From positions 1-11,742 of the forward strand of contig CAKRHU010000024.1 in the NCBI GenBank assembly GCA_934339215.1: a stretch of DNA of 11,742 nt, written 5' to 3'. Below the pieces are notes generated by a model, which did not search any database, was not told the DNA's origin, and saw only the letters and a list, made by a program, of their open reading frames with translations. A program made the translations under genes and the position numbers. Of this stretch, positions 5,882 to 11,742 are shown piece after piece. Every line of letters begins with the position of its first letter. The stretch's first letter is position 1. The stretch is from an uncultured Lacticaseibacillus sp. Its GTDB lineage: Bacteria; Bacillota; Bacilli; Lactobacillales; Lactobacillaceae.

Positions 5882-5925
5882 GGCATGATCAAGGCATGCC
5901 CTAAATCAATAAAAAAGATAAACAT
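5833..5925 (-). CDS. 30-aa ORF with Pro-Leu-Pro-Pro-Pro before efp; candidate EF-P-sensing leader
   Basis: The ORF starts at 5925 with a strong AAGGAG at 7-base spacing. That site overlaps the TAA stop of the upstream hydrolase gene, so translation may be coupled. The peptide has a hydrophobic start (MFIFFIDLGHALIM), then PLPPPTVV at residues 15-22, and ends in VVRTRA. Three consecutive prolines stall ribosomes lacking EF-P, and the next gene, 23 bases on, is efp. The simplest idea is a feedback leader in which stalling reports low EF-P. It is not in the usual annotated set, I know no family for it, and a chance Pro-Pro-Pro in a short coupled ORF cannot be excluded. Confidence 0.68.
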   Translation of the reverse strand: MFIFFIDLGHALIMPLPPPTVVSAVVRTRA

Positions 5926-5936
5926 GATGTCGCTCC

Positions 5937-6890
5937 TTAAAGGTGGGTGTCGATCAGCGTTTGAACATGAGCCGCAATGGCTTTAATTTGTGAGAAATCA
6001 AGTTGCTCGTGGCCGGTGGTCATGATCACCAAAATATAGCGGTGGCCATCTTTGGTGGTGACAATACCGGCATCATTGTTGGTATTAGTCAAAAAACCAA
6101 CTTTATCTTGCACTTTGGCTTTGGCATCAACGGATTTGACCCCTGCTGGGATCCCGTTACGAAAGATCTGCTTGCCCATGTCTTTGAGTAGGCGGGCCCG
6201 CAGTGTTTGATTCTTGAATGGGCCAGTCCCAGCGTCAAGCATTTGTAAAACTTTGACGAGTTGGTTCGCTGTGGTTTCAGCTGAATCACCGGAGAATGGT
6301 TGGCCTAAACCGATCGACTGCAGATATTGATCCACCGTATCATTGCCATAACGGGTCAGAATGGTTTGGGCAAAGCCATTTTCTGAGTTGACGATCATCG
6401 CATCGAAGTTCTGCTTGTCCGTCAACGTCCAAGACATTTGTTTTTTTTCCAGGCGATGGCAAACGTAAGCGGCAATATAAAGTTTATACGTCGACGCCGA
6501 CAACACTTTGGTATCGCCTTGAGATTCAACGTTTTGCACGCCTTTACCGTCGATCACCCCGTTGGGCTTTTTGGCGGCAGGGGAACCGGGTTTTGGGTCT
6601 AAGCTATAAAGACTCAATTGGACTTTGCCACCGGCAGTTTGCTGGTCAAAGTAAGCCTGTAAGTTCTTTTTCAAATTGGCCTTTTTCTCGGCAGTTGATG
6701 GCCCGCTGGACGATACGGCACTGGATGATGAGCTCGAGCTGGTAGCAGTTTGGCGATCATGCGCCTTCACCGCCACGCCGCCGATCACCACCACTAAAAT
6801 CACGGCTAAAATGGCAATCAAAGCCCAGCGCACGCGACGTTTGAGCCGATGCGTCCGTAAAAACTGCCATAATTCGCGGATGGTTGCCAT
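5937..6890 (-). CDS. Membrane-anchored serine hydrolase, class A beta-lactamase-like
   Basis: The 317-residue protein has a basic N-terminus, one membrane segment (about 24-41), a Ser-rich linker (51-63) and an extracellular hydrolase domain. The three active-site motifs of the class A beta-lactamase/PBP-like fold are present: S133-T-Y-K136, S169-E-N171 in place of SDN, and K263-V-G in place of KTG. LAB proteins of this kind are usually of unknown substrate and may act on cell wall peptides. Resistance should not be assumed. The ATG at 6890 is chosen because AGGAGG lies 7-8 bases before it; the frame runs open to 6914. It is the first gene of a unit with the 30-codon ORF and efp, a conserved-looking but unexplained partnership. 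Confidence 0.85.
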   Translation of the reverse strand: MATIRELWQFLRTHRLKRRVRWALIAILAVILVVVIGGVAVKAHDRQTATSSSSSSSAVSSSGPSTAEKKANLKKNLQAYFDQQTAGGKVQLSLYSLDPKPGSPAAKKPNGVIDGKGVQNVESQGDTKVLSASTYKLYIAAYVCHRLEKKQMSWTLTDKQNFDAMIVNSENGFAQTILTRYGNDTVDQYLQSIGLGQPFSGDSAETTANQLVKVLQMLDAGTGPFKNQTLRARLLKDMGKQIFRNGIPAGVKSVDAKAKVQDKVGFLTNTNNDAGIVTTKDGHRYILVIMTTGHEQLDFSQIKAIAAHVQTLIDTHL

Positions 6891-6923
6891 AGTCTTCCTC
6901 CTAGGCGAGTACATACATATAAA

Positions 6924-6952
6924 ATTCTAACGTTAAAACGCCTACGATACAA
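6924..6952 (-). promoter_or_regulatory. Possible promoter of the hydrolase-leader-efp unit
   Basis: The minus strand has -10 TAGAAT (6929-6924) and, 17 bases upstream, TTGTAT (6952-6947) as a weak -35. It overlaps the terminator of the lpd operon. The -10 is good and the -35 poor, so this is tentative. Confidence 0.38.
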
Positions 6953-6985
6953 GTACAATGATGAGTACTTGCCTCGTAGGCGTTT
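6936..6985 (-). terminator. Terminator of the lpd operon
   Basis: The outer arms AAACGCCTACGA (minus 6985-6974) and TCGTAGGCGTTT (6947-6936) pair perfectly. The inner arms CAAGTAC and GTACTTG pair after a 2-base internal mismatch. TTTTAACG ends it. It begins 3 bases after the lpdD stop codon. Confidence 0.85.
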
Positions 6986-6987
6986 CG

Positions 6988-7383
6988 TTATTTCGCGAAA
7001 GTTTCGGAAACTTTTGCCACCGGATGCGCGACTAGCCAGTCATGCGCTTGTTGCCCCAAGGCTTTGGTCATCGCAAACGCGGCATGCATTTGAACAGAGG
7101 AAATGTCGTTGACATGCATCCCCCCGGTGATGATCGCGTTGCCTTGCAGCACCGGTTGCAAGATTTTAGCAATGGTTTCGGTCAGCACGCCTTCTTGATG
7201 GACATGCCCGGGCCGGCTGGGTAAGGCGATGGTATGCAAGCCATCAGCCCCCACTGCCGTGACCACGCCGTAATGGGACACATCTCCACCAGTCAAGGTC
7301 AGCAACACATCTTGACTTTGCCGCGTCAAGGTCAACTGCATCCCATATCCGGCAGCGTGTTCAGTAAACACCACATCACTCAT
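6988..7383 (-). CDS. lpdD: LpdD-like small subunit of a hydroxyaryl (gallate-type) decarboxylase
   Basis: The 131-residue soluble protein matches the size and context of LpdD, the small product found next to LpdB in Lactiplantibacillus plantarum and other bacteria with reversible phenolic acid decarboxylases. Recognisable parts are GYGMQLTLTRQSQDVLLTLTGGDVSHYG near the start, SRPGHVHQEGVLTETIAKIL in the middle and ITGGMHVNDIS. Its biochemical role is not well established; in the known systems it is a companion of the UbiD-type catalytic subunit. The ATG overlaps the end of lpdB by 8 bases, so the two are probably translationally coupled. A terminator follows 3 bases after its stop. Confidence 0.8.
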   Translation of the reverse strand: MSDVVFTEHAAGYGMQLTLTRQSQDVLLTLTGGDVSHYGVVTAVGADGLHTIALPSRPGHVHQEGVLTETIAKILQPVLQGNAIITGGMHVNDISSVQMHAAFAMTKALGQQAHDWLVAHPVAKVSETFAK

Positions 7384-7984
7384 GATTTTTCGCCTCGCGT
7401 GCCACCATTTTGGCTTGGGCTAAGCCTTGCCAACGCGGTGATAAGCTGTTGTCGATATGCAAGTGATCCAATAACTTCATGGTGTTGTGATTGATCAAGT
7501 CATCGATGGTTTGCGGATTGTTGTAAAACGCTGGTATCGGCGGAATGATTTCCACGCCCATGCGGGATAACTTCAACATGTTTTCCAAGTGGATCTGGTT
7601 GAATGGGGATTCCCGCGGCACGATCAACAATGGTCGGCGTTCTTTTAACGTGACGTCTGCAGCGCGGCCAATCAAGGATTCGCCCATGCCAGTGGCAATG
7701 GCCGCGATGGTTTTCATGGAACTAGGTACGATCACCATGCCATCATGATGAAACGAGCCAGAAGCGATCGCAGCGCCCATGTTCCGCGGGTCGTACACAT
7801 GATCAGCCAAAGCATTGACTTGGCTTTCGACATAACCAGTGTTTTCAATGGCTAAGTTCTCCTTGGCCCAAGCACTCATCACCAAGTGCACTTCGACATC
7901 AGGATTTGCATGTATTGCTTCAAGCAAGCGGATCCCATAAATGGTGCCGCTCGCGCCGGAAATGGCCACTACAATACGTTTCAT
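7376..7984 (-). CDS. lpdB: UbiX-type flavin prenyltransferase of the phenolic acid decarboxylase
   Basis: The 202-residue protein makes prenylated FMN, the cofactor of UbiD-type decarboxylases, from FMN and dimethylallyl (mono)phosphate. The N-terminal Rossmann motif ISGASG (8-13) with IYGIRLLEA, the segment PSSMKTIAAIATG near 87-99, and PRESPFNQIHLENMLKLSRMG (about 123-143) are all hallmarks of the UbiX/LpdB family. Length is normal. AGGGAG lies 6 bases before the ATG. It lies 32 bases after lpdC and overlaps lpdD, so catalytic subunit, cofactor enzyme and small subunit should be made together. It is named lpdB for the operon context; a general ubiX role is possible but there is no ubiquinone pathway here. 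Confidence 0.92.
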   Translation of the reverse strand: MKRIVVAISGASGTIYGIRLLEAIHANPDVEVHLVMSAWAKENLAIENTGYVESQVNALADHVYDPRNMGAAIASGSFHHDGMVIVPSSMKTIAAIATGMGESLIGRAADVTLKERRPLLIVPRESPFNQIHLENMLKLSRMGVEIIPPIPAFYNNPQTIDDLINHNTMKLLDHLHIDNSLSPRWQGLAQAKMVAREAKNHE

Positions 7985-8016
7985 AAAAATCTCCCTTCAC
8001 TGTCGCATCACGCAGT

Positions 8017-9495
8017 TTACTTCAAGTAGTCTTGCCAGTTTGGCATTTCTTTAAATGGTGCACGCACAAACTGCTGCTTCATGTCGTAAGGCACCGTGCC
8101 ATCTAAGACCAGTTTGGAAGACATCCCGCGTTGACGAATGCGAGCAGGATCATATTCGGGTAATTCAGAAGGATCCAATGGGTGGTTGCGCAAGCCTTCT
8201 AAGACCATCATGTCGCGGTCAGCTTGGAAGCGGGTGTTGATGGTCCACATCACATCGTTCCAATCAAAGATATCGACATCTTCATCAACTAAGATCACCG
8301 TCTTTAATTCCTTAAAAGCAGAGAAAGCGAGCAAGGCAGCTTGACGTTGGATCCCTTCGTCGTTGATATCATCTTTGTGGATCTGCATGATGGTCATTAA
8401 CTTCCCACCACCAGCAGGCGCATTGTAAACATTGGTGACTTTGCCAGGAATCGCGCGATCCACCAAGTTTAAAATGGACGCTTCAGTTGGGATCCCAGCC
8501 ATGGAAACATGTTCTTCCGATGGCCCGATGGTGGTTTGAACGATCGGGTTATCTTGACGGTGAGTCACGGCTTTGATTTTCACCACGTTGACCGCCGGGT
8601 TGGCAGTGCCGTTATAACCTGGAAATTCTGGCATCGCATAACCGGAATTGGTGTTGATGTCTTCTTGCATTTTGGTATTAGGCAAGATTTCGGCTTCAAT
8701 GATCCATTCTGCGCGGGCGATCCCCATCGCGTTAACCGTTGTCCCTTTAACCACTTGGACGGCTTCGTTACGCAAAGCACCGGCAACTTGTAATTCATTG
8801 TAGCCAAGTGGCGTTGTCGGTGGTTCAAAGGTGGCACCAATGGTAATGGCTGGATCCAAGCCAATGTTGATGGTAATTGGCATCGGTTCATTGATGGCTT
8901 CATATTGTTTCAAGAAAGCGCCGATGTGACGGCCACCTGGCATGATGTACATGCCGATGGTGTCTTTGTCTTCTAAGACCATCCGGTGAATGGTGACATC
9001 AGATTCTTTACCGTCAGTGCTGTGACCATAAACCACCCCCATGGTGATGTATGGGCCAGCATCGTCAGGGGTGTTGGTAGGTGCTGCTAATAATTTGCGA
9101 ATGTCAAAATCTTTATCAGTGGCTAAATGGACGACTTCTTGAGCAGGCGCTTGATCTTTGGAAACTTCAACCGGTTGGATTGGATGAGTCACGGCTTCAT
9201 TTAAGGCTTGGCCTAAGTGCTTGTAGTCTTGATGTAAAATCGTGCCGACGCGCTTACGGGATGCTTGCAAGCCGATCAACACACGAGAGCCTGGGAAGCC
9301 TTTGACGTTGTTGAACATCATGGTTGGGCCTTCTTGAGTTGGGCGCTTGACAGTACCACCAGCACCGATGTAGCGATAAACCCCAGCTAAATCAGCTTCA
9401 GGATCGATTTCTTTATCGGTTTCGTGATATTGGCCTGGAACTTGTTTGATTTCGTCTAAGACTTTACGTAAATCGTAAGGGGTGTTTTCAGACAT
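8017..9495 (-). CDS. lpdC: UbiD-type hydroxyaryl decarboxylase, catalytic subunit (gallate/protocatechuate type)
   Basis: The 492-residue protein is close to the 490 of LpdC in L. plantarum, which decarboxylates gallate and protocatechuate with prenylated FMN. The N-terminal domain includes DLRKVLDEIKQVPGQYHETDKEIDPEADL. R171 in TIHRMVLED and the acidic cluster in ARAEWIIEAEI (E263, E267, E269) lie where the family's Arg-Glu-Glu catalytic network sits. The C-terminal part carries VDEDVDIFDWNDVMWTINTRFQADRD, usual for UbiD. The start at 9495 has GGAGG 8 bases before it; the frame runs open to 9558 without a better site. Exact phenolic substrate (gallate, protocatechuate, hydroxybenzoate) is uncertain. 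It heads the operon with lpdB and lpdD. No tannase or gallate permease is seen in the window. Confidence 0.9.
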   Translation of the reverse strand: MSENTPYDLRKVLDEIKQVPGQYHETDKEIDPEADLAGVYRYIGAGGTVKRPTQEGPTMMFNNVKGFPGSRVLIGLQASRKRVGTILHQDYKHLGQALNEAVTHPIQPVEVSKDQAPAQEVVHLATDKDFDIRKLLAAPTNTPDDAGPYITMGVVYGHSTDGKESDVTIHRMVLEDKDTIGMYIMPGGRHIGAFLKQYEAINEPMPITINIGLDPAITIGATFEPPTTPLGYNELQVAGALRNEAVQVVKGTTVNAMGIARAEWIIEAEILPNTKMQEDINTNSGYAMPEFPGYNGTANPAVNVVKIKAVTHRQDNPIVQTTIGPSEEHVSMAGIPTEASILNLVDRAIPGKVTNVYNAPAGGGKLMTIMQIHKDDINDEGIQRQAALLAFSAFKELKTVILVDEDVDIFDWNDVMWTINTRFQADRDMMVLEGLRNHPLDPSELPEYDPARIRQRGMSSKLVLDGTVPYDMKQQFVRAPFKEMPNWQDYLK

Positions 9496-9528
9496 ATTGG
9501 TTGCCTCCGTTTTTAGATTACGGTGATC

Positions 9529-9573
9529 ATTATGCGGCTGAAAGCTGTCTGCAAACAATTCAGAATGTTTCGC
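9529..9573 (-). promoter_or_regulatory. Candidate lpd promoter and regulator site
   Basis: On the minus strand -10 CATAAT (9534-9529) lies 18 bases from TTGTTT (9558-9553), a weak -35 as expected of an activated promoter. An imperfect inverted repeat centred near 9562 (9551-9573) covers the -35. Its inner arms are ATTC/GAAT and its outer arms are AAAC/GTTT and GC/GC, with single-base bulges. It is a plausible binding site for the LysR-type regulator encoded at 9989-10864. Confidence 0.42.
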
Positions 9574-9599
9574 CCATCTATTCGATAATGGAATGCAAC

Positions 9600-9627
9600 A
9601 AAAAAGCTAGGCCACAACAGCCTAGCT
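9600..9627 (-). terminator. Terminator of the cytochrome b5-like gene
   Basis: Arms 9605-9612 and 9620-9627 (AGCTAGGC/GCCTAGCT) have a 7-base loop, and TTTTTT follows on the minus strand. It lies 11 bases after the stop codon and separates this gene from the lpd operon. Confidence 0.85.
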
Positions 9628-9637
9628 GAAATTGAAT

Positions 9638-9871
9638 TTATTTGGCTAATTCCCCAACCACTGGTAATTTCGCTAATACTGCCTTACCGTGTGGTGAATG
9701 GGTAATAGCTTCGGACATGTCGCCACCAGCAGTATTGCCGTGGTGCTTGCCACCAGCCCAAGGGCCGACGTTGGAAACATCATAAACCACGCCATCTACT
9801 GCCACATAAGCCGGTTGACCATTTTGACCATTGAATTGTTTGAGTTCTTCTAAGGTAAAAGTTTTTGCCAT
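9638..9871 (-). CDS. Small cytochrome b5-like heme-binding protein
   Basis: The 77-residue protein is a single cytochrome b5-like heme/steroid-binding domain without signal peptide or membrane segment. It begins FTLEELKQFNGQNGQPAYVAVDGVVYDVSN, then WAGGKHHGNTAGGDMSEAITHSPHGKAVLAKLPVVGEL, the usual bacterial short form. Histidines in KHHGN and SPHGK are likely heme ligands by position, although the eukaryotic HPGG motif is absent. AGGAGG lies 8 bases before the ATG. Fermentative lactobacilli generally do not make heme, so it may use external heme, bind another ligand or serve as an electron carrier. Its place between a LysR gene and the lpd operon may be relevant, but its promoter and terminator make it a separate unit. 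Confidence 0.87.
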   Translation of the reverse strand: MAKTFTLEELKQFNGQNGQPAYVAVDGVVYDVSNVGPWAGGKHHGNTAGGDMSEAITHSPHGKAVLAKLPVVGELAK

Positions 9872-9948
9872 GAGTGTGTCCTCCTTTTAATGCCATTGTA
9901 CCAAGTTGCTGATCGAGAAAGCGAATTTGACGCTTCCTCATCAGTTTA

Positions 9949-9977
9949 ATTGTAGACAACTTAAATCGATTTTGCAA
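9949..9977 (-). promoter_or_regulatory. Promoter of the cytochrome b5-like gene
   Basis: The minus strand shows -35 TTGCAA (9977-9972), a 17-base spacer and -10 TACAAT (9954-9949), about 80 bases before the ATG. A second TACAAT lies closer to the gene but lacks a matching -35. Confidence 0.62.
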
Positions 9978-9986
9978 GCGGTTACG
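9972..9986 (+). promoter_or_regulatory. Candidate cre (CcpA) site
   Basis: TTGCAAGCGGTTACG matches the catabolite-response consensus WTGNAANCGNWNNCA at all positions but the last. It overlaps the -35 box of the cytochrome b5-like gene and lies just after the LysR gene stop, a place where CcpA binding would repress. It is a single match and unverified. Confidence 0.4.
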
Positions 9987-9988
9987 AA

Positions 9989-10864
9989 CTATGGTCGTTT
10001 TTCGCAAAACGCCCAAAATAAATCACTCGCCACACTATGTTTGCCGTGCACCCGCATAAATGCCAAATGACTGACCACGGTTGGTGTGATCGGCACGACG
10101 ACGACATTGGCATAATCTTCAAGATCCACTGAGCGCGCCATCATGATCGCCACACCCATGCCGCGATTGACCATGCCTGCAATCAAATCGATGCGCTGGC
10201 CAGTGTAAGTGACTTTCGGCGTGATTCCAGCTTTGGCCATCATGTCGACCACTGGCTGATACAACCCGGTGGACTCACTCAACAATAATAATTGATCATG
10301 GGCGATCGCAGAGACGGGAATTGACTTCGCGGTGGCCAAAGGATGATCTTTAGGCAACAACGCAACGAAATGATCAGATTCGCCGATAATCACGTCGTAT
10401 TTGGAAGGTTGAATATCAAATAAGCGCGTGAAAATCACATCGCTGTCGCCGTGATCCAACCCTGGCAAAAGCGTCGCCGTTTCCGCTTCTGAAAACTGGA
10501 GATCAACTTCTGGGTGTTGTTTGGTGAAAACCGCGATGGTGTTGAAGCCTTTATAAGAAGAAATTGACGGTACAGCGCGAATGACGAGTCGCATCCCCAA
10601 CTGGGCGGCTTGTTCACGAAGTTGCTCTGACATTTCCTTTTGCGCGGCGACAATTTGCTGGGCATAAGGCAACACCAACTCGCCTGCTGCCGTCAGCGTG
10701 ATCGCGCGATGGGAGCGATCGACTAACACCGTATCAAGCGCCACTTCCAATGATTTGATCTGTTTGGAAATCGTCGCTTGCGTGGTGAAAAGTCGACTGG
10801 CGGTTTCAGTATAATTCAGCGTATCTGCCAGATCCACAAAAGTCGCGAGTTTGCGAATGTCCAT
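9989..10864 (-). CDS. LysR-type transcriptional regulator
   Basis: The 291-residue protein has the normal LysR length. Residues 1-60 form the winged helix-turn-helix: MDIRKLATFVDLADTLNYTE, then ASRLFTTQATISKQIKSLE. Next come the linker helix and a two-lobed effector domain from about 90 on, with a typical GMGVAIM segment near the end. The ATG at 10864 is chosen because AGGAGG precedes it by 6 bases and the family begins MDIRKL; the frame runs open to 10939. It is divergent from the DUF554 gene and two genes upstream of lpdCBD on the same strand. In L. plantarum a LysR regulator controls tannin and gallate genes, so this one may activate lpdC in response to a phenolic acid. That link is inferred from position only. 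Confidence 0.9.
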   Translation of the reverse strand: MDIRKLATFVDLADTLNYTETASRLFTTQATISKQIKSLEVALDTVLVDRSHRAITLTAAGELVLPYAQQIVAAQKEMSEQLREQAAQLGMRLVIRAVPSISSYKGFNTIAVFTKQHPEVDLQFSEAETATLLPGLDHGDSDVIFTRLFDIQPSKYDVIIGESDHFVALLPKDHPLATAKSIPVSAIAHDQLLLLSESTGLYQPVVDMMAKAGITPKVTYTGQRIDLIAGMVNRGMGVAIMMARSVDLEDYANVVVVPITPTVVSHLAFMRVHGKHSVASDLFWAFCEKRP

Positions 10865-10925
10865 GTTTGCCTCCTGTAAAGCGCTGTCTATTCGCTTTTG
10901 GAATAGTTTACCACAATAATACGAA

Positions 10926-10954
10926 TTGAACACGTGCACCTGCTCAAATAAACT
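10926..10954 (+). promoter_or_regulatory. Promoter of the DUF554 gene
   Basis: On the plus strand TTGAAC (10926-10931), a 17-base spacer and TAAACT (10949-10954) form a good promoter, about 55 bases before the ATG. No equally clear promoter is seen for the divergent LysR gene in 10865-11011. Confidence 0.6.
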
Positions 10955-10976
10955 AAAGAGCGTATTTTAATTCGGC

Positions 10977-10994
10977 ACACTGCAACGGCAGTGT
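10977..10994 (+). promoter_or_regulatory. Small hairpin in the DUF554 leader
   Basis: ACACTGC and GCAGTGT pair perfectly around the loop AACG. They end 4 bases before the Shine-Dalgarno GGGAGG (10999-11004). It lacks a U-run, so it is not a terminator. It may stabilise the mRNA end or be incidental. Confidence 0.35.
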
Positions 10995-11011
10995 TTATGG
11001 GAGGCTCTATT

Positions 11012-11742
11012 ATGCCAGTTGGCATTATCATCAATGCTTTGTCTGTGCTCCTCGGCGGTGTCTTTGGCGCACTAGGTGGCAAGCACATGTCAGACAATTT
11101 TAAAACTGGGCTGAACATGGTGTTTGGCGCCTGTTCTATGACCATGGGGATCTTCTCCATCGCCCCAATGAAGAACATGTCTGCTGTTATTTTTGCGATT
11201 ATTTTAGGCACGGCCTTGGGTTTGTTGATCCACTTAGGTGATTTGATCAACAAAGGCGCCAAAATGATGCAAACGTTCATCGTCAAATTCATTCCCAACA
11301 CTTCTGAAGGCATGAGTGAAAAAGAATTCGATGCCACTTTGGTCACGGTGATCGTGTTATTCTGTGCTTCCGGGACTGGGATCTATGGGGCGCTGACTGA
11401 AGGGATGAACGGCGACACGTCGATTCTAATTTCGAAGTCGATCCTTGATTTCTTTACTGCCGCAATTTTTGCCGCTAACCTCGGCTACGTGGTTGCCTTG
11501 ATTGCGATTCCTCAGTTCACCATTTTCTTCATTTTGTTCTTGGCTGCTGGGTTTATCTACCCATTGACCACGCCGAACATGATCCTCGACTTCAAGGCTG
11601 CTGGTGGCGTGTTGATGTTGGCTACTGGTTTCCGGATGGTGCAAGTCAAGATGTTCCCAACTGCCGATATGATCCCTGCGATGGTGTTAGTCATGCCGCT
11701 GTCGTGGTTGTGGATGACCGTGATCATGCCACTGCTTTCATA
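11012..11742 (+). CDS. DUF554 family membrane protein (YqgA/YdfK-like), end at window edge
   Basis: The frame opens at 11012 with GGGAGG 7 bases upstream and gives MPVGIIINALSVLLGGVFGA, the typical start of DUF554 proteins. Several hydrophobic segments follow: around TMGIFSIAPMKNMSAVIFAIILGTALG (about 48-74), TLVTVIVLFCASGTGIYGALTEGMNG (about 110-135), the region near 145-190, and FLAAGFIYPL. The frame covers 243 codons, then the window ends in TA, most likely the first two bases of the stop codon, since the family is usually 225-245 residues. Function of the family is unknown; it is a putative inner-membrane transporter. No lesions are seen. It is transcribed away from the LysR gene and has its own promoter. 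Confidence 0.88.
   Translation, partial: MPVGIIINALSVLLGGVFGALGGKHMSDNFKTGLNMVFGACSMTMGIFSIAPMKNMSAVIFAIILGTALGLLIHLGDLINKGAKMMQTFIVKFIPNTSEGMSEKEFDATLVTVIVLFCASGTGIYGALTEGMNGDTSILISKSILDFFTAAIFAANLGYVVALIAIPQFTIFFILFLAAGFIYPLTTPNMILDFKAAGGVLMLATGFRMVQVKMFPTADMIPAMVLVMPLSWLWMTVIMPLLS

Noticed and set aside
5937..6890. True antibiotic-resistance beta-lactamase
   Set aside because: The motifs are of the class A fold, but the SEN and KVG variants, the membrane anchor and housekeeping context point to a PBP-like hydrolase of unknown substrate.
10888..11346. 152-codon minus-strand ORF opposite the DUF554 gene
   Set aside because: It overlaps the LysR leader and lies antisense to a recognisable DUF554 coding frame. 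Its composition reflects the reverse of membrane-helix codons.

Overview
The window reads as a chromosomal segment of a lactic acid bacterium of the Lactobacillaceae. This rests on strong AGGAGG-type ribosome binding sites, sigma-A style promoters with 17-base spacers, a NagE-type PTS permease, an LpdC/LpdB/LpdD hydroxyaryl decarboxylase set as known from Lactiplantibacillus plantarum, and a moderate base composition. I cannot name the species. Nearly all genes are on the minus strand. The exceptions are a decayed plus-strand transporter gene and a DUF554 membrane protein at the right edge. No rRNA, tRNA, CRISPR array or insertion sequence was seen.

Left part (1-2148, minus strand, read right to left): a histidine-family phosphatase gene, then a promoter whose -35 box overlaps that gene's stop codon. 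It drives a 19-codon leader peptide carrying five Tyr codons, followed by a chain of mutually exclusive hairpins and then a lipoprotein substrate-binding protein of the TrpX/ABC_sub_bind type. After this gene comes a second promoter of the same design and a second 19-codon leader peptide of the same family. In that copy the Tyr positions are Phe. Its hairpin region runs off the left edge. The pair looks like ribosome-mediated attenuators sensing Tyr and Phe, the most striking part of the window.

Middle part (2149-5254): a TauE/SafE-type permease pseudogene (plus strand), a shared terminator, and a fused IICBA PTS permease for N-acetylglucosamine (minus strand). Upstream of the PTS gene is a region of about 365 bases with its promoter and an unrecognised 49-codon open fragment.

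efp region (5215-6952, minus strand): a membrane-anchored class A beta-lactamase-like serine hydrolase, then a 30-codon ORF containing Pro-Leu-Pro-Pro-Pro, then efp for elongation factor P. EF-P relieves ribosome stalling at Pro-Pro-Pro, so the small ORF directly before efp is a candidate autoregulatory leader. Its start signal overlaps the stop codon of the hydrolase gene.

Right part (6936-11742): lpdC-lpdB-lpdD (UbiD-type decarboxylase, UbiX-type flavin prenyltransferase, small accessory subunit) in one tight operon. Upstream are a cytochrome b5-like protein and a LysR-type regulator, each apparently its own unit on the same strand. Divergent from the regulator is a DUF554 membrane protein, whose reading frame reaches the last base of the window.
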